Shown: positions 44,157 to 53,811, counted from the stretch's first letter. The stretch: 64,000 bases of DNA from Streptococcus henryi DSM 19005 (GCF_000376985.1 NZ_AQYA01000028.1:29501-93500), one strand, 5' to 3'. Notes: generated by a model not told the origin, from the sequence alone. Numbers and translations: made by a program.

Positions 44157-45827
44157 ATGAAATCAGATATCGAAATCGCTCAGAGTGTCGAACTCAAACC
44201 AATCACTGAAATTGTCGAAAAAGTTGGCATCACCTTTGATGATATTGAACTTTATGGAAAATATAAGGCAAAATTGTCCTTTGATAAAATTAATGAAGTT
44301 AAAGACAAGAAGCCTGGTAAACTTGTCCTTGTGACAGCTATCAATCCAACACCAGCCGGTGAAGGAAAATCAACCATGTCTATTGGTCTTGCGGATGCCC
44401 TCAATAAAATTGGTAAGAAAACCATGATTGCCCTTCGCGAACCATCACTTGGTCCTGTTATGGGTATCAAAGGTGGCGCAGCAGGTGGTGGCTACGCTCA
44501 AGTTCTTCCCATGGAAGATATCAACCTTCACTTCACAGGCGACATGCATGCCATTACAACAGCAAACAACGCCTTGTCAGCTCTTCTTGATAACCATATC
44601 CAACAAGGTAATGAACTAGGTATTGACCAACGTCGTATCATCTGGAAGCGCGTGGTTGACCTCAACGACCGTGCCCTTCGTCAAGTTATCATTGGTCTTG
44701 GTAGTCCAGTAAACGGTATTCCACGTGAAGATGGTTTTGACATCACTGTGGCATCTGAAATCATGGCTATTCTTTGCTTGGCAACAGATATTAAAGATTT
44801 GAAGGAACGTTTGGCTAACATTGTGGTAGCTTACCGTTTCGACCGCACACCTGTTTATGTGCGCGACCTCAAGATTGAAGGGGCTTTGACGCTTATTCTT
44901 AAAGATGCTATCAAGCCAAACTTGGTACAAACCATCTATGGTACGCCAGCTCTTGTACACGGTGGACCATTTGCTAATATTGCCCACGGTTGTAACTCAG
45001 TTCTTGCTACCTCAACAGCTTTGCGATTGGCCGACTATACCATCACAGAAGCTGGTTTCGGTGCTGACCTCGGAGCTGAGAAATTCCTCAATATCAAAAC
45101 ACCAAACCTTCCAACAACACCTGATGCGGTCGTTATCGTTGCCACTCTTCGTGCCCTTAAGATGCATGGTGGTGTAGCTAAAGCTGACCTCAACCAAGAA
45201 AATGTGGAAGCCGTTCGCGCTGGTTTTGCTAACCTTAAACGCCACGTTGAAAACATCCGTAAATTCGGTATTCCAGCGGTTGTTGCCATCAACGAATTTG
45301 TAGCTGACACGGAAGATGAGATTGCTGCTCTTAAAGAACTTTGTGCCTCAATCAATGTTCCAGTTGAACTGGCTAGCGTTTGGGCTAACGGTGCTGACGG
45401 TGGTGTTGACCTTGCCCATGCGGTGGTTAATGCGGTTGAAAATGGCGGAGCTAACTACAAGCGTCTCTATTCTGATGAAGATACATTGGAAGAAAAGATT
45501 GAGAAGATTGTGACTCAAATCTACGGAGGCAAAGCTGTTCAATTTGGTCCAAAAGCTAAGACGCAACTTAAGCAATTTGCCCAATTTGGTTGGGATAAAT
45601 TGCCAGTCTGCATGGCAAAGACACAGTACTCATTCTCAGATAACCAATTCTTGCTTGGTGCCCCTGAAGGTTTTGACATCACTATCCGTGAATTTGTTCC
45701 TAAAACAGGTGCAGGCTTCATCGTTGCTTTGACAGGAGATGTTATGACTATGCCAGGTCTTCCAAAAGCACCCGCAGCCCTTAACATGGATGTTGCTGAA
45801 GACGGAACTGCTATTGGCTTGTTCTAA
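44157..45827 (+). CDS. fhs: formate-tetrahydrofolate ligase
   Basis: ATP-dependent ligase making 10-formyl-tetrahydrofolate from formate, for purine and initiator formyl-Met synthesis. The P-loop [47 protein letters not shown] and the C-terminal [10 protein letters not shown] and [20 protein letters not shown] are all canonical. 556 residues, full length. AGAGGAG precedes ATG. Followed by a strong terminator. Confidence 0.97.
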   Translation: MKSDIEIAQSVELKPITEIVEKVGITFDDIELYGKYKAKLSFDKINEVKDKKPGKLVLVTAINPTPAGEGKSTMSIGLADALNKIGKKTMIALREPSLGPVMGIKGGAAGGGYAQVLPMEDINLHFTGDMHAITTANNALSALLDNHIQQGNELGIDQRRIIWKRVVDLNDRALRQVIIGLGSPVNGIPREDGFDITVASEIMAILCLATDIKDLKERLANIVVAYRFDRTPVYVRDLKIEGALTLILKDAIKPNLVQTIYGTPALVHGGPFANIAHGCNSVLATSTALRLADYTITEAGFGADLGAEKFLNIKTPNLPTTPDAVVIVATLRALKMHGGVAKADLNQENVEAVRAGFANLKRHVENIRKFGIPAVVAINEFVADTEDEIAALKELCASINVPVELASVWANGADGGVDLAHAVVNAVENGGANYKRLYSDEDTLEEKIEKIVTQIYGGKAVQFGPKAKTQLKQFAQFGWDKLPVCMAKTQYSFSDNQFLLGAPEGFDITIREFVPKTGAGFIVALTGDVMTMPGLPKAPAALNMDVAEDGTAIGLF

Positions 45828-45857
45828 TCAGCCTAAATAATTTTAAATCTAACAATC

Positions 45858-45884
45858 AAAAGTCAACTTCGGTTGGCTTTTTTG
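45858..45884 (+). terminator. fhs terminator
   Basis: AAAGTCAAC, TTCG loop, GTTGGCTTTTTT: UUCG-type tetraloop hairpin with T run. A near-identical hairpin follows the cold-shock gene at 50510. Confidence 0.9.
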
Positions 45885-45888
45885 CATG

Positions 45889-45914
45889 AAAAAACTCCTA
45901 GAAAAATCTAGGAG
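45889..45914 (-). terminator. terminator of the minus-strand membrane protein gene
   Basis: Minus strand CTCCTAGA, loop TTTT, TCTAGGAG, then TTTTTT. Confidence 0.85.
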
Positions 45915-45927
45915 ACAGCGTTTTTGA

Positions 45928-46632
45928 CTAATGAGTTTTATCAGCTCTGCTATTTTTTAAAAAACGACCGAGAAAGAGGAAAAGGTAAGACAAAATCATA
46001 TAGATGATAACAAGTTTAAGCTGGAGAACAGCAGTTTGAAATGTTGAAAATAGTAGGAAATAGCCACCGAGAAGCAGTGGGACAAGAAAGCCTTTATAGT
46101 CTAATAAACCAAGTAAGAGCCCTACAAGTGCAAAGATGACGGAGTTAGCCAAATATAGGAGGAGCGGGGCATTTTCCATGATGTCATAGGGATAGGCGTT
46201 GCTTGTAAAGATCCCTATCAAAAAAGTTGCTAAACAGATGGCTGGAAGAAGAAAAGGTTGTTTGAGCCAGCCATTTTTATGGGCTAGTCCACCAAGTACT
46301 GAACCTAAAAGACTAGGAATCAAAGCAAGAAGAAAATAAGGAAGGAAACTCAGCCAGTCACTGGCTTGATAACCATAAGACATCAGTTCGAAAACCAAGA
46401 AAAAGAGGTAACAAATCAGATAAAAAATAATGCCATACAGTATCGGGAAGGTAGGTAGTGATCCTTTGCGGTGACAGAGTATAAGCCCTGACCAGAATGA
46501 GACCAGAGGCAAAATGAGAACTAGATAAATAAGTAATCCCATACCGTTTCCACGTGAAAAGATAAAGAGGAGTGGAATATGTATAAAATTAAGCAGAATG
46601 GCTGACAAAAGTGATTTTTTCCAAGTAAGCAT
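45928..46632 (-). CDS. polytopic membrane protein of unknown function
   Basis: About 234 residues with seven to eight hydrophobic segments (for example LLYLANSVIFALVGLLLGLLD and LVIIYMILSYLFLFLG). No family recognised. Start is ATG 46632 (MLTWKKSLLSAIL) six bases after GGAGG; the longer reading to 46692 lacks a ribosome site. Divergent from a sigma-factor module but with no visible link. The 3' end contains the 13-bp AAATAGCAGAGCT repeat. Confidence 0.75.
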   Translation of the reverse strand: MLTWKKSLLSAILLNFIHIPLLFIFSRGNGMGLLIYLVLILPLVSFWSGLILCHRKGSLPTFPILYGIIFYLICYLFFLVFELMSYGYQASDWLSFLPYFLLALIPSLLGSVLGGLAHKNGWLKQPFLLPAICLATFLIGIFTSNAYPYDIMENAPLLLYLANSVIFALVGLLLGLLDYKGFLVPLLLGGYFLLFSTFQTAVLQLKLVIIYMILSYLFLFLGRFLKNSRADKTH

Positions 46633-46718
46633 AGAGAGCCTCCAAAATCTTTTTCTTAATTCAAATATAATATCTTTTAGAAAAAAAGGCAAAGGATAAT
46701 CGAAAGAAAGGAGTTTTT

Positions 46719-46772
46719 ATGTTTAATGCCATACCTGACAATAAACTCTATCAAAAAGTTTCCATTTTATAA
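46719..46772 (+). CDS. possible 17-residue small peptide
   Basis: ATG 46719 is preceded by GAAAGGAG with 7-base spacing and opens MFNAIPDNKLYQKVSIL before TAA. Coding potential rests only on this good ribosome site and its position ahead of the sigma-factor gene. It could equally be the relic of a longer gene. No secretion signal is seen. Confidence 0.3.
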   Translation: MFNAIPDNKLYQKVSIL

Positions 46773-46834
46773 ATGATTTTGGCTAAAATAGAGTTAATAC
46801 TATATGAAGATAGAAAAAAGATAGGTGATAAGAT

Positions 46835-47383
46835 TTGATAGATGATTATTTATTAATATTGAGAATACAGCGGGGTGACACAGATGCTTGGGAGGTTTTG
46901 GTTGATAAGTATTATGACAAAATATATGCCTATTGTTGTCGACGATTCTTTGGAAACCGCGATTTAGCAAATGATTTGACTCAAGACATTTTTTTAAAAG
47001 TCGTTCGGGCAATCCCTACTTATCGTTATAAAGGAAAATTTTATAATTACCTTTATACCATAACAGTTAATCATTGCAACAGCTTTGCTAAGAAAAAACA
47101 GTTAGAGAAGGTAGAGCTATCGGAAAATACACTTGCTGACGACACCGAATCTGTAATAGATGAACTGTCAAAGCAAGAAGCTAATCAACTAATACAAGCT
47201 GCCCTAGATAAACTACCGGATACTCAGAGAGAAGCTGTCATTTTACGTTACTATCAGGATTTGAAAGTTAAAGAAATTGCAAAAGTAACAGGAGTAGGAG
47301 TGGCAACAGCTCAATCGCGCATACATCAAGGATTGAAAAAGTTGGAAAAATACTTGAAGATGGAGGACTTTGATAATGACTAA
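46835..47383 (+). CDS. ECF-type sigma-70 family RNA polymerase sigma factor
   Basis: A 182-residue group IV sigma factor: region 2 (VDKYYDKIYAYCCRRFFGNRDLANDLTQDIFLKV, here over residues ~24-57) with the DLTQDIFLKV helix, and region 4 (LPDTQREAVILRYYQDLKVKEIA, ~128-150) with a helix-turn-helix VTGVGVATAQSRIHQGLKKL. No region 1 or 3. Start is TTG 46835 with AGGTGAT upstream. Overlaps the next gene's region by eight bases. Streptococci have few alternative sigma factors, so this is notable. The partner downstream is a membrane protein that could be its anti-sigma factor. Confidence 0.87.
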   Translation: MIDDYLLILRIQRGDTDAWEVLVDKYYDKIYAYCCRRFFGNRDLANDLTQDIFLKVVRAIPTYRYKGKFYNYLYTITVNHCNSFAKKKQLEKVELSENTLADDTESVIDELSKQEANQLIQAALDKLPDTQREAVILRYYQDLKVKEIAKVTGVGVATAQSRIHQGLKKLEKYLKMEDFDND

Positions 47384-48104
47384 TGATGTTCGGAAAACAC
47401 TAGAAAAATATGAATTAGTTTCTATTTCCCAAGGGAAAGCTCAGCTGATTGTTAAAGGAAAAGAGATTATTGAAGAGCAACAGATTTGTAGACATTCGGT
47501 ACTTGAATTATTAATCTCAACGTTTCACTTTATCAGTTTGAGAGCTTGGTTGAGTCAGTTTGCTTTGTTTTTCTTGAGTATGTTTTCTATTTTAAGACTT
47601 CATAAGGAAGAACCACTTGCCACTATCATGCATCTTTTGACCGGAATCCTAATGATATCTGTTCTCTTTTTTATGGATGAACTCTTTAAAAGCTTTACTT
47701 ATGGTATGTGGGAATTAGAAGAAACTTTTAAGTATAATCTTAGTCAGCATACCCTGCTCAAGTTTTTAATTTTTGGAATAGCTGACTTGGCATTTATTTT
47801 AGTTATGTCCATTGTATGTTCTAATAACTTTTCTTTATCATTTTGGAATATATTGCTCTTTTTACTCGTTCCCTATAACATCATCTGTATCATTCTTTTT
47901 CTTCTAGTCACCTTGTGGCGCAATTACCTTCATAGACATGTGATGTGGTTAGTTTCAGGAATCATTTACCTTGTTTCTTTTGTAATCAGCAATTTATTTA
48001 ATATTTATCAAGTGAATGTGATTTATTGGAGTGTTGCATTTGTGACTTCAGGTTTTATGTTGCTTTACTTAATTTATCGTCAATACCAAAAATCATTTAG
48101 CTAG
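47376..48104 (+). CDS. membrane protein, possible anti-sigma partner
   Basis: 242 residues: a soluble N-terminal ~60 residues (VRKTLEKYELVSISQGKAQLIV) followed by six hydrophobic segments. ATG 47376 follows GGAGGA and overlaps the sigma gene by eight bases, indicating coupled translation. This layout (cytosolic N-terminus, membrane body, directly after an ECF sigma gene) suggests an anti-sigma factor, but no zinc-binding anti-sigma motif or known family was recognised. It could instead be a permease-like subunit for the adjacent ABC protein. Confidence 0.65.
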   Translation: MTNDVRKTLEKYELVSISQGKAQLIVKGKEIIEEQQICRHSVLELLISTFHFISLRAWLSQFALFFLSMFSILRLHKEEPLATIMHLLTGILMISVLFFMDELFKSFTYGMWELEETFKYNLSQHTLLKFLIFGIADLAFILVMSIVCSNNFSLSFWNILLFLLVPYNIICIILFLLVTLWRNYLHRHVMWLVSGIIYLVSFVISNLFNIYQVNVIYWSVAFVTSGFMLLYLIYRQYQKSFS

Positions 48105-48115
48105 GAGGTTTTGTA

Positions 48116-49009
48116 ATGAATTTACGACTTGAGAAAATTTCAAAGTCTTATGGTAGTGTTCATGTTTTAAAAGAAATCACTTTCGAACTCAAACCTGGAA
48201 TTTATGGACTTTTAGGAGCCAATGGATCAGGTAAAACAACCTTGTTCCGAATAATTTGCGGGCTCCTTCAGGCAGACAATGGACAGGTCCTCTTTAATAA
48301 TCAGGACATAAAAGAACAAGCAGAGAATTTTCGATCAGTTCTTGGATTCTTACCCCAAGATTTCAATTACTATCCAGATTTTTCTGGTTTCAAATTTATG
48401 CTCTACATAGCTGCTTTAAAGGGACTCAATAGCAGGGCTGCCAAGAAAAGATGTATAGAATTACTTGATTTTGTTGGGCTAGGTGATGTCAAAAACAAAA
48501 AAATCCGACAATATTCTGGAGGTATGAAACAGCGTTTAGGAATTGCACAAACACTCATTAATGATCCTGAAATAATGATTTTGGACGAACCAACAGTTGG
48601 CCTAGATCCCAAAGAACGAGTGAGATTCCGAAAACTGCTCAGCAATCTTTCAAGGGATAGGATTATAATACTATCAACACACATAGTATCGGACGTCGAA
48701 TCAGTAGCAGACGAAATTCTAATCTTAAAAGATGGCATATTACAAACAGGGGGAACAGCTTATGATTTAGTATCTGAAATCAAGGGACAAGTCTGGGAAT
48801 GTTTAGTGTCACCAAATGAAGCAGATAAATTAGAAAATCGTTTTCTCATCAGTAATCGTCGGAATGACTCTGGTGGTGTAATCCTGAAAATAGTATCTAT
48901 TCAGCGTCCAACACCGACTGCAAATCAGGTTCCGCCTACTTTAGAAGATTTATACCTCTATTATTTCAGGGAAGGAGGACAGGATTATGATGAAACTAAC
49001 ACAATTTGA
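48116..49009 (+). CDS. ABC transporter ATP-binding protein
   Basis: 297 residues with Walker A LLGANGSGKTTLF, Q-loop GFLPQDFNYYP, signature YSGGMKQRLGIAQ, Walker B IMILDEPTVGLDP and H-loop ILSTHIVSDVE. The GFLPQDFNYYPDFSG segment is typical of the bacteriocin-immunity/ABC-2 (CcmA-like) group. AGGAGG precedes ATG. Overlaps the permease gene by 23 bases. Fourth gene of the sigma-factor operon. Confidence 0.9.
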   Translation: MNLRLEKISKSYGSVHVLKEITFELKPGIYGLLGANGSGKTTLFRIICGLLQADNGQVLFNNQDIKEQAENFRSVLGFLPQDFNYYPDFSGFKFMLYIAALKGLNSRAAKKRCIELLDFVGLGDVKNKKIRQYSGGMKQRLGIAQTLINDPEIMILDEPTVGLDPKERVRFRKLLSNLSRDRIIILSTHIVSDVESVADEILILKDGILQTGGTAYDLVSEIKGQVWECLVSPNEADKLENRFLISNRRNDSGGVILKIVSIQRPTPTANQVPPTLEDLYLYYFREGGQDYDETNTI

Positions 49010-50147
49010 ATTATCAAAGATCGGAAAAAACCGAACAGTTTTAGGCGCCTTAGTAGTCTCTCTTTTTATTCTTTTCGGGATTTTCTATGTTGGTTATCAT
49101 TATTCACAAGAAAACTTTTCTGCAAGAGATAATGTAGAAGCAGGATATCCTGCCAAACTAGATAAAAGTATCAAAGAAAAGTACTCTGGTGATTTAACTG
49201 ATGAGAAGGTTAAAGAAATTGTGTCTGATTATATGGAAATTTGGCAAGATGCAAAAACAGATTCAGCACTGGTATTTTATCCATTTTACTGGGATATCCA
49301 GTCTACTTTTATACCTCGAAAGAATTATGACTTATTCTCAGTTATGCTTGATAAGCTAGAAAATGGTCAGAGGCTGTCTGTAGAAGAGGTGCCACTCAAG
49401 AAATTAGCTGATAATGACTCCCAAAACTTTGATAAGCCACTACAATTAGGTAATTATGTCCCATGGACAGATTTGTATAAGGTAATAGGCAATCTTTATG
49501 TTCTTATCTCTGTTCTAGTTGCACTAGTTTGTTCTTTAGTCTTTTCAGACGACACGTCACGAAATATGAATCAAATTTTGTTCACTACAAAGTATGGAAA
49601 AAGTAAATCTTTGATTAGTAAGCTACTAGCTGGCATTTCGGCCTCAACTTGCCTCTTTGTGGCCATTCATATCATCAATTTCATAACTTTCGCGCTCATG
49701 AATGATATCAGTGGTTGGAAATCCAGTATTCAAACTAATTTTGCAATGAAATTATTTGATTTTCCTATGGAATGGAATCATTTACAAGTCTTTCTGTGCA
49801 TTATTGGACTGCAGTTTTTGGGGATTCTATTTGTAGCTGCGACCAGTGTACTCGTATCTAGCTTTGTTAAAACACCACTTTCATCTTTTGCGACTGCAAC
49901 TGGCCTATACCTCTTGCCAGCTCTTTTGATGCAGGCTTTCAAGGGAAATATAGTTTCAAAATATCTTTATTTTTTCCCAATTAATCAAGCAAATGTAAAG
50001 AATATGCTTGTTCTTTTAAGCAGTGAAGGCGACTTTTTCAGGACTAGTGTTGTAAGTAACTTACTTTTGCTAAGTCTATTCCTACTTGTAAGTTATGTCT
50101 TTTTCAATTTTATTGCTTATAGACGTATGAAAGTATGGCGGTTTTGA
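48987..50147 (+). CDS. ABC-2 type permease
   Basis: 386 residues with one N-terminal helix (~18-36), a large extracytosolic domain (~40-155) and five further helices (~165-380). This fits the permease partner of the ATP-binding protein just upstream (23-base overlap). The large outer domain between helices 1 and 2 resembles exporters for peptides or lipids. Substrate unknown; regulation by the upstream ECF sigma factor is likely from operon structure. Confidence 0.8.
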   Translation: MMKLTQFELSKIGKNRTVLGALVVSLFILFGIFYVGYHYSQENFSARDNVEAGYPAKLDKSIKEKYSGDLTDEKVKEIVSDYMEIWQDAKTDSALVFYPFYWDIQSTFIPRKNYDLFSVMLDKLENGQRLSVEEVPLKKLADNDSQNFDKPLQLGNYVPWTDLYKVIGNLYVLISVLVALVCSLVFSDDTSRNMNQILFTTKYGKSKSLISKLLAGISASTCLFVAIHIINFITFALMNDISGWKSSIQTNFAMKLFDFPMEWNHLQVFLCIIGLQFLGILFVAATSVLVSSFVKTPLSSFATATGLYLLPALLMQAFKGNIVSKYLYFFPINQANVKNMLVLLSSEGDFFRTSVVSNLLLLSLFLLVSYVFFNFIAYRRMKVWRF

Positions 50148-50188
50148 GAAAATAATTTAAAATTATTTTGATTATCTAACCTTTTTCC

Positions 50189-50217
50189 TTGACTTATGCT
50201 TTCAATAAGTGTAGACT
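50189..50217 (+). promoter_or_regulatory. cold-shock gene promoter
   Basis: TTGACT (50189-50194), 17-base spacer, TAGACT (50212-50217). It leaves a leader of about 75 bases before the ATG, as usual for cold-shock mRNAs. Confidence 0.65.
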
Positions 50218-50299
50218 TAACGAGTATTAAGTTTTGAGATATTGAGTGTTTTACCCTTTACTCTTGGTTTTTTACAGAAAGAGGAAAGGAAGTATACAC

Positions 50300-50503
50300 A
50301 TGACACAAGGTACAGTTAAGTGGTTTAACGCTGAAAAAGGTTTCGGTTTCATTTCTAGTGAGACTGGTGAAGATGTCTTTGCACATTTTTCAGCTATTCA
50401 ATCTAATGGTTTTAAAACATTAGAAGAAGGACAAAAAGTGACATTTGATGTTGAACAAGGCCAACGCGGTCTTCAAGCAACTAACATTACAAAAGTTAAC
50501 TAA
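50300..50503 (+). CDS. cspA: cold-shock domain protein
   Basis: Single cold-shock domain of 67 residues that binds single-stranded RNA and DNA as a chaperone. RNP1 KGFGFIS and RNP2 VFAHFS are intact within [18 protein letters not shown] 50300 follows GAAAGGAAG; the longer reading from 50246 is a leader sequence. A terminator follows at once. Symbol by family; streptococcal copies are named cspA or cspB variably. Confidence 0.93.
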   Translation: MTQGTVKWFNAEKGFGFISSETGEDVFAHFSAIQSNGFKTLEEGQKVTFDVEQGQRGLQATNITKVN

Positions 50504-50509
50504 TTTGGA

Positions 50510-50535
50510 AAGTCAACCTCGGTTGGCTTTTTTTC
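50510..50535 (+). terminator. cold-shock gene terminator
   Basis: AAGTCAACC, TCG loop, GGTTGGCTTTTTTT. Same arms as the fhs terminator at 45858. Confidence 0.9.
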
Positions 50536-50665
50536 TTTCTCTGAAAAATTGCCTCAACAATGAAATCGTGAGTAAAATGTATAGTCTCATTTTCACAGTT
50601 ATTATCTTAAAAATATCTTAAAATATGGTATGATATAGTAATGAAATAACTTAGGAGGTGGTCAT

Positions 50666-52237
50666 ATTAGTCATAAAACAAGAGTTATAAGTCTCTTAGA
50701 TAAAAGTCGTCGTGGATTTTTAAGAGGGATTTTTAGCCGTACTACAATTGTCGCTTTACTCTTGATCATACAAATTCTCTTTCTCATGGCTTCCTTCGCT
50801 TGGATTGATAAATACCAGCTATGGTTCGAGGGGATTGAAAGAATTCTAGCGATTGCAGTTGTTTTATATTTAGTAAACAGTGAAATGGATGCCCTATCTC
50901 GAGTAACCTGGTTAATACTCGTTATGATTGTTCCCTTGTTTGGATCAATTTTACTAATATATACCAAACTTGACTGGGGTTATAGAGGACTAAAACAGCG
51001 GGTCAATGACTTAGTTGATGAGAGTGAATCCTATTTAAAAGATGATGAGGAAATTCTTAAAGTCCTGAAGAGCAATACTTCCAACACCTATCATCTTGTT
51101 CAGTATTTTCAGAGAAGTCACGGAAATTTTCCAGTATATGATAATACGAAAGTGACCTATTTCCCAACAGGCGAAGCTTTTTTTGAAGCCCTAAAAGTTC
51201 AATTACAGAAGGCTCAAAAATACATCTTCTTAGAATTCTTCATTCTTGCTGAAGGTCGTATGTGGGGAGAAGTACTCAGTATTTTAGAAGATAAAGTACG
51301 AGAAGGCGTAGAAGTTCGCGTTCTTTATGATGGTATGAATGAATTTTCAACCTTATCTTTTGACTATGCGGAGCGCCTGCAAAAAATTGGTATTCAAGCC
51401 AAAGCGTTCTCTCCGATTTCCCCCTTTGTTTCAACCTATTATAATTATCGTGACCATAGAAAAATCGTCGTCATAGATGGAGAAGTATCCTTTACAGGCG
51501 GTGCCAATCTTGCTGACGAGTACATTAATGAACAAGAACGATTTGGACACTGGAAGGATACCGCTGTGATGTTAGAAGGTGAAGCAACAGATAGTTTTCT
51601 AGTCATGTTCCTTCAGATGTGGTCCATTTCAGAAAGTGAGCTTATTATTGAGCCTTACCTCGGAAATCATGAGAATGCTCCCGAAGCCAACGGATATGTC
51701 ATTCCTTATGGTGATTCCCCTCTAGATTCAGACAAAGTCGGTGAGAATGTTTACATTGATATTCTCAATCACTCAAAAGATTATGTTTATATTATGTCGC
51801 CTTACTTGATTTTAGATAGTGAGATAGAGCACGCCATCCGGTTTGCAGCTGAACGTGGTGTAGATGTTCGCATCATATTGCCGGGTATACCAGACAAACC
51901 GATTCCTTATGCTCTGGCTAAAACATATTTTGAACCACTGATGAAATCTGGCGTTAAAATTTACCTATATCAACCAGGCTTTATCCATGCAAAAGTATTC
52001 ATCTGTGACCACTCAAAAGCAGTAGTCGGGACAATTAACCTGGATTATCGCAGTTTATATCATCACTTCGAGTGTGCAACCTATCTTTATAAAGTAGATG
52101 CTATCCAAGATATCTTTGAAGACTATATGGACACACTTGATGTATCAAAATTGGTGACTAGCGAGACTCTTAAAGAAACACCTTTCCACCAAAAAGTTAT
52201 TGGTCATCTTGTAAAAACTATTGCACCTCTCTTGTAA
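50666..52237 (+). CDS. cls: cardiolipin synthase, apparent ATT start
   Basis: Membrane phospholipase-D-family enzyme that condenses phosphatidylglycerol to cardiolipin. Two membrane helices (~35-55 and 65-85) precede the two HKD motifs HRKIVVIDGEVSFTGG (~residue 265) and HAKVFICDHSKAVVGT (~450). The frame is open back to 50645 with no ATG, GTG or TTG. The best start is ATT 50666, seven bases after AGGAGG (50653-50658), giving 523 residues. The next standard-type codon is TTG 50762, which has no ribosome site and would cut helix 1. Choice of ATT is inference from this. Confidence 0.85.
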   Translation: MSHKTRVISLLDKSRRGFLRGIFSRTTIVALLLIIQILFLMASFAWIDKYQLWFEGIERILAIAVVLYLVNSEMDALSRVTWLILVMIVPLFGSILLIYTKLDWGYRGLKQRVNDLVDESESYLKDDEEILKVLKSNTSNTYHLVQYFQRSHGNFPVYDNTKVTYFPTGEAFFEALKVQLQKAQKYIFLEFFILAEGRMWGEVLSILEDKVREGVEVRVLYDGMNEFSTLSFDYAERLQKIGIQAKAFSPISPFVSTYYNYRDHRKIVVIDGEVSFTGGANLADEYINEQERFGHWKDTAVMLEGEATDSFLVMFLQMWSISESELIIEPYLGNHENAPEANGYVIPYGDSPLDSDKVGENVYIDILNHSKDYVYIMSPYLILDSEIEHAIRFAAERGVDVRIILPGIPDKPIPYALAKTYFEPLMKSGVKIYLYQPGFIHAKVFICDHSKAVVGTINLDYRSLYHHFECATYLYKVDAIQDIFEDYMDTLDVSKLVTSETLKETPFHQKVIGHLVKTIAPLL

Positions 52238-52260
52238 AATAGCAGAGCTTCTGATATAAT
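52232..52260 (+). promoter_or_regulatory. promoter of the asd RNA
   Basis: TTGTAA (52232-52237, overlapping the cls stop codon), 17-base spacer, perfect TATAAT (52255-52260). Confidence 0.7.
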
Positions 52261-52266
52261 TCTCTT

Positions 52267-52425
52267 ATGCGATGAGCCGAATTTGGTTTTTAACCATATT
52301 TGCGCAAGGGAAGTCTACATTAAATTGTAACGCAGGAGCGGACTTTGGTAACTTGTTGTGAACCCTGTCACCACATGGAAACATGCCCTCAATCCTCTAT
52401 CTTCGGATAGGGGATTTTTGTTTTT
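52267..52425 (+). ncRNA. asd-motif structured RNA
   Basis: A compact transcript of about 160 bases lies between a consensus promoter and a strong terminator (AATCCTCTATC, TTCG, GATAGGGGATT, then T run, 52391-52425), ahead of asd. Position, size and internal pairings (GGGAAGTC with GGACTTT; GCGCAAG and AACGCAGGAGCG segments) fit the asd RNA motif described by comparative genomics in lactic acid bacteria (Rfam asd). Whether it is a cis regulator of asd or a stand-alone small RNA is unsettled. Its own promoter and terminator favour a stand-alone RNA or attenuator. Confidence 0.7.
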
Positions 52426-52556
52426 CTACTTTCATACAATTACTACAATTTCCTCTTTTCATTTGAGAGAAAAAATAGTATAATTGCTTTATTATAAATT
52501 TTTAGAAAATTTCGAGAATAGCTCAGCTATTTTCCAAACGAAGAAGAGGTATTAGA
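52426..52556. promoter_or_regulatory. asd leader region
   Basis: Contains a candidate second promoter with TATAAT (52481-52486), a small AATAGCTCAGCTATT hairpin (52518-52532) and the AAGAGG ribosome site of asd. Confidence 0.45.
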
Positions 52557-53633
52557 ATGGGTTATACAGTTGCCATTGTTGGTGCTACAGGTGCCGTTGG
52601 AACTCAAATGATTAAAATGTTGGAAGAATCAACTCTTCCTATCGATAAAGTTCGCTTGCTTGCGTCAGCACGTTCTGCAGGCAAGACTCTCAACTTTAAG
52701 GGACAAGAACTTGTCATTGAGGAAACAACTGAAACAGCCTTTGAAGGTGTTGATATTGCCCTCTTCTCAGCTGGTGGCTCAACTTCTGCTAAATTTGCTC
52801 CATATGCTGTAAAAGCAGGGGCTGTTGTGGTTGATAACACTTCATTCTTCCGTCAAAATCCTGATGTTCCTTTGGTGGTTCCTGAGGTTAATGCTCACAC
52901 TATGGATGCTCACAACGGTATCATTGCTTGTCCTAACTGTTCAACAATCCAAATGATGGTTGCCCTTGAACCAATTCGTCAAAAATGGGGACTTGATCGT
53001 ATCATCGTTTCAACTTATCAAGCAGTATCAGGAGCTGGCGCGCGTGCCATTGAAGAGACAAAACGTGAGTTGAAAGAAGCAGTTGTTGACGGGGTTGATC
53101 CAAAAGATTTGAAAGCTGAAATCTTGCCATGCGGCGGTGATAAAAAACATTATCCAATCGCATTTAACGCTCTTCCTCAAATTGATGTCTTCACAGATAA
53201 CGATTACACTTATGAAGAGATGAAGATGACAAATGAAACTAAGAAAATCATGGAAGATGATGCTATTAAAGTTTCAGCAACATGTGTTCGTGTTCCTGTA
53301 TTGTCAGCTCACTCAGAATCAGTTTACATCGAAACAAAAGATCTTGCTCCAATCGCTGAAGTTAAAGAAGCAATCGCTAACTTCCCAGGTGCTGTTCTTG
53401 AAGATGATCCAAGTCAACAAATCTACCCACAAGCTGTTAACGCAGTAGGTAGCCGTGAAACTTATGTCGGCCGAATCCGTAAGGACTTGGATGCCGAAAA
53501 AGGTATCCACATGTGGGTTGTGTCTGATAACCTTCTTAAAGGAGCTGCTTGGAACTCTGTACAAATCGCTGAAACTCTTCATGAGCGTGGTCTCGTACGT
53601 CCAACAGCTGAACTAAAATTTGAATTAAAATAA
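52557..53633 (+). CDS. asd: aspartate-semialdehyde dehydrogenase
   Basis: Reduces aspartyl phosphate to aspartate semialdehyde, the branch point to lysine/diaminopimelate, threonine and methionine. NADP fold [17 protein letters not shown] at the N-terminus and the catalytic Cys in [26 protein letters not shown] follows. 358 residues, full length. The downstream dapA uses its product. A structured RNA precedes it. Confidence 0.96.
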   Translation: MGYTVAIVGATGAVGTQMIKMLEESTLPIDKVRLLASARSAGKTLNFKGQELVIEETTETAFEGVDIALFSAGGSTSAKFAPYAVKAGAVVVDNTSFFRQNPDVPLVVPEVNAHTMDAHNGIIACPNCSTIQMMVALEPIRQKWGLDRIIVSTYQAVSGAGARAIEETKRELKEAVVDGVDPKDLKAEILPCGGDKKHYPIAFNALPQIDVFTDNDYTYEEMKMTNETKKIMEDDAIKVSATCVRVPVLSAHSESVYIETKDLAPIAEVKEAIANFPGAVLEDDPSQQIYPQAVNAVGSRETYVGRIRKDLDAEKGIHMWVVSDNLLKGAAWNSVQIAETLHERGLVRPTAELKFELK

Positions 53634-53779
53634 TAATTATAATCCTTCGTAAAAGGATTTTCTTGAATCGTGACTTAGCTTGTGTTGAGTTTAACACTTG
53701 CTTGAGTTAATCATTGAAAGCCAAATAAATTGGTTGATTGTCAACTAAAAGGCAATTAATGTTTCAATAACACTTTAAG

Positions 53780-53811
53780 AGCTAGGACATTTTTCCAGCT
53801 CTCTTTTTTAG
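53780..53811 (+). terminator. hairpin between asd and dapA
   Basis: AGAGCT, 13-base loop, AGCTCT followed by CTTTTTTAG at 53779-53811. Very similar in layout to the hairpin after dapA. Confidence 0.7.

Noticed and set aside
44616..45355. Antisense frames of up to 123 codons opposite fhs
   Set aside because: Shadow frames of a strongly codon-biased gene.
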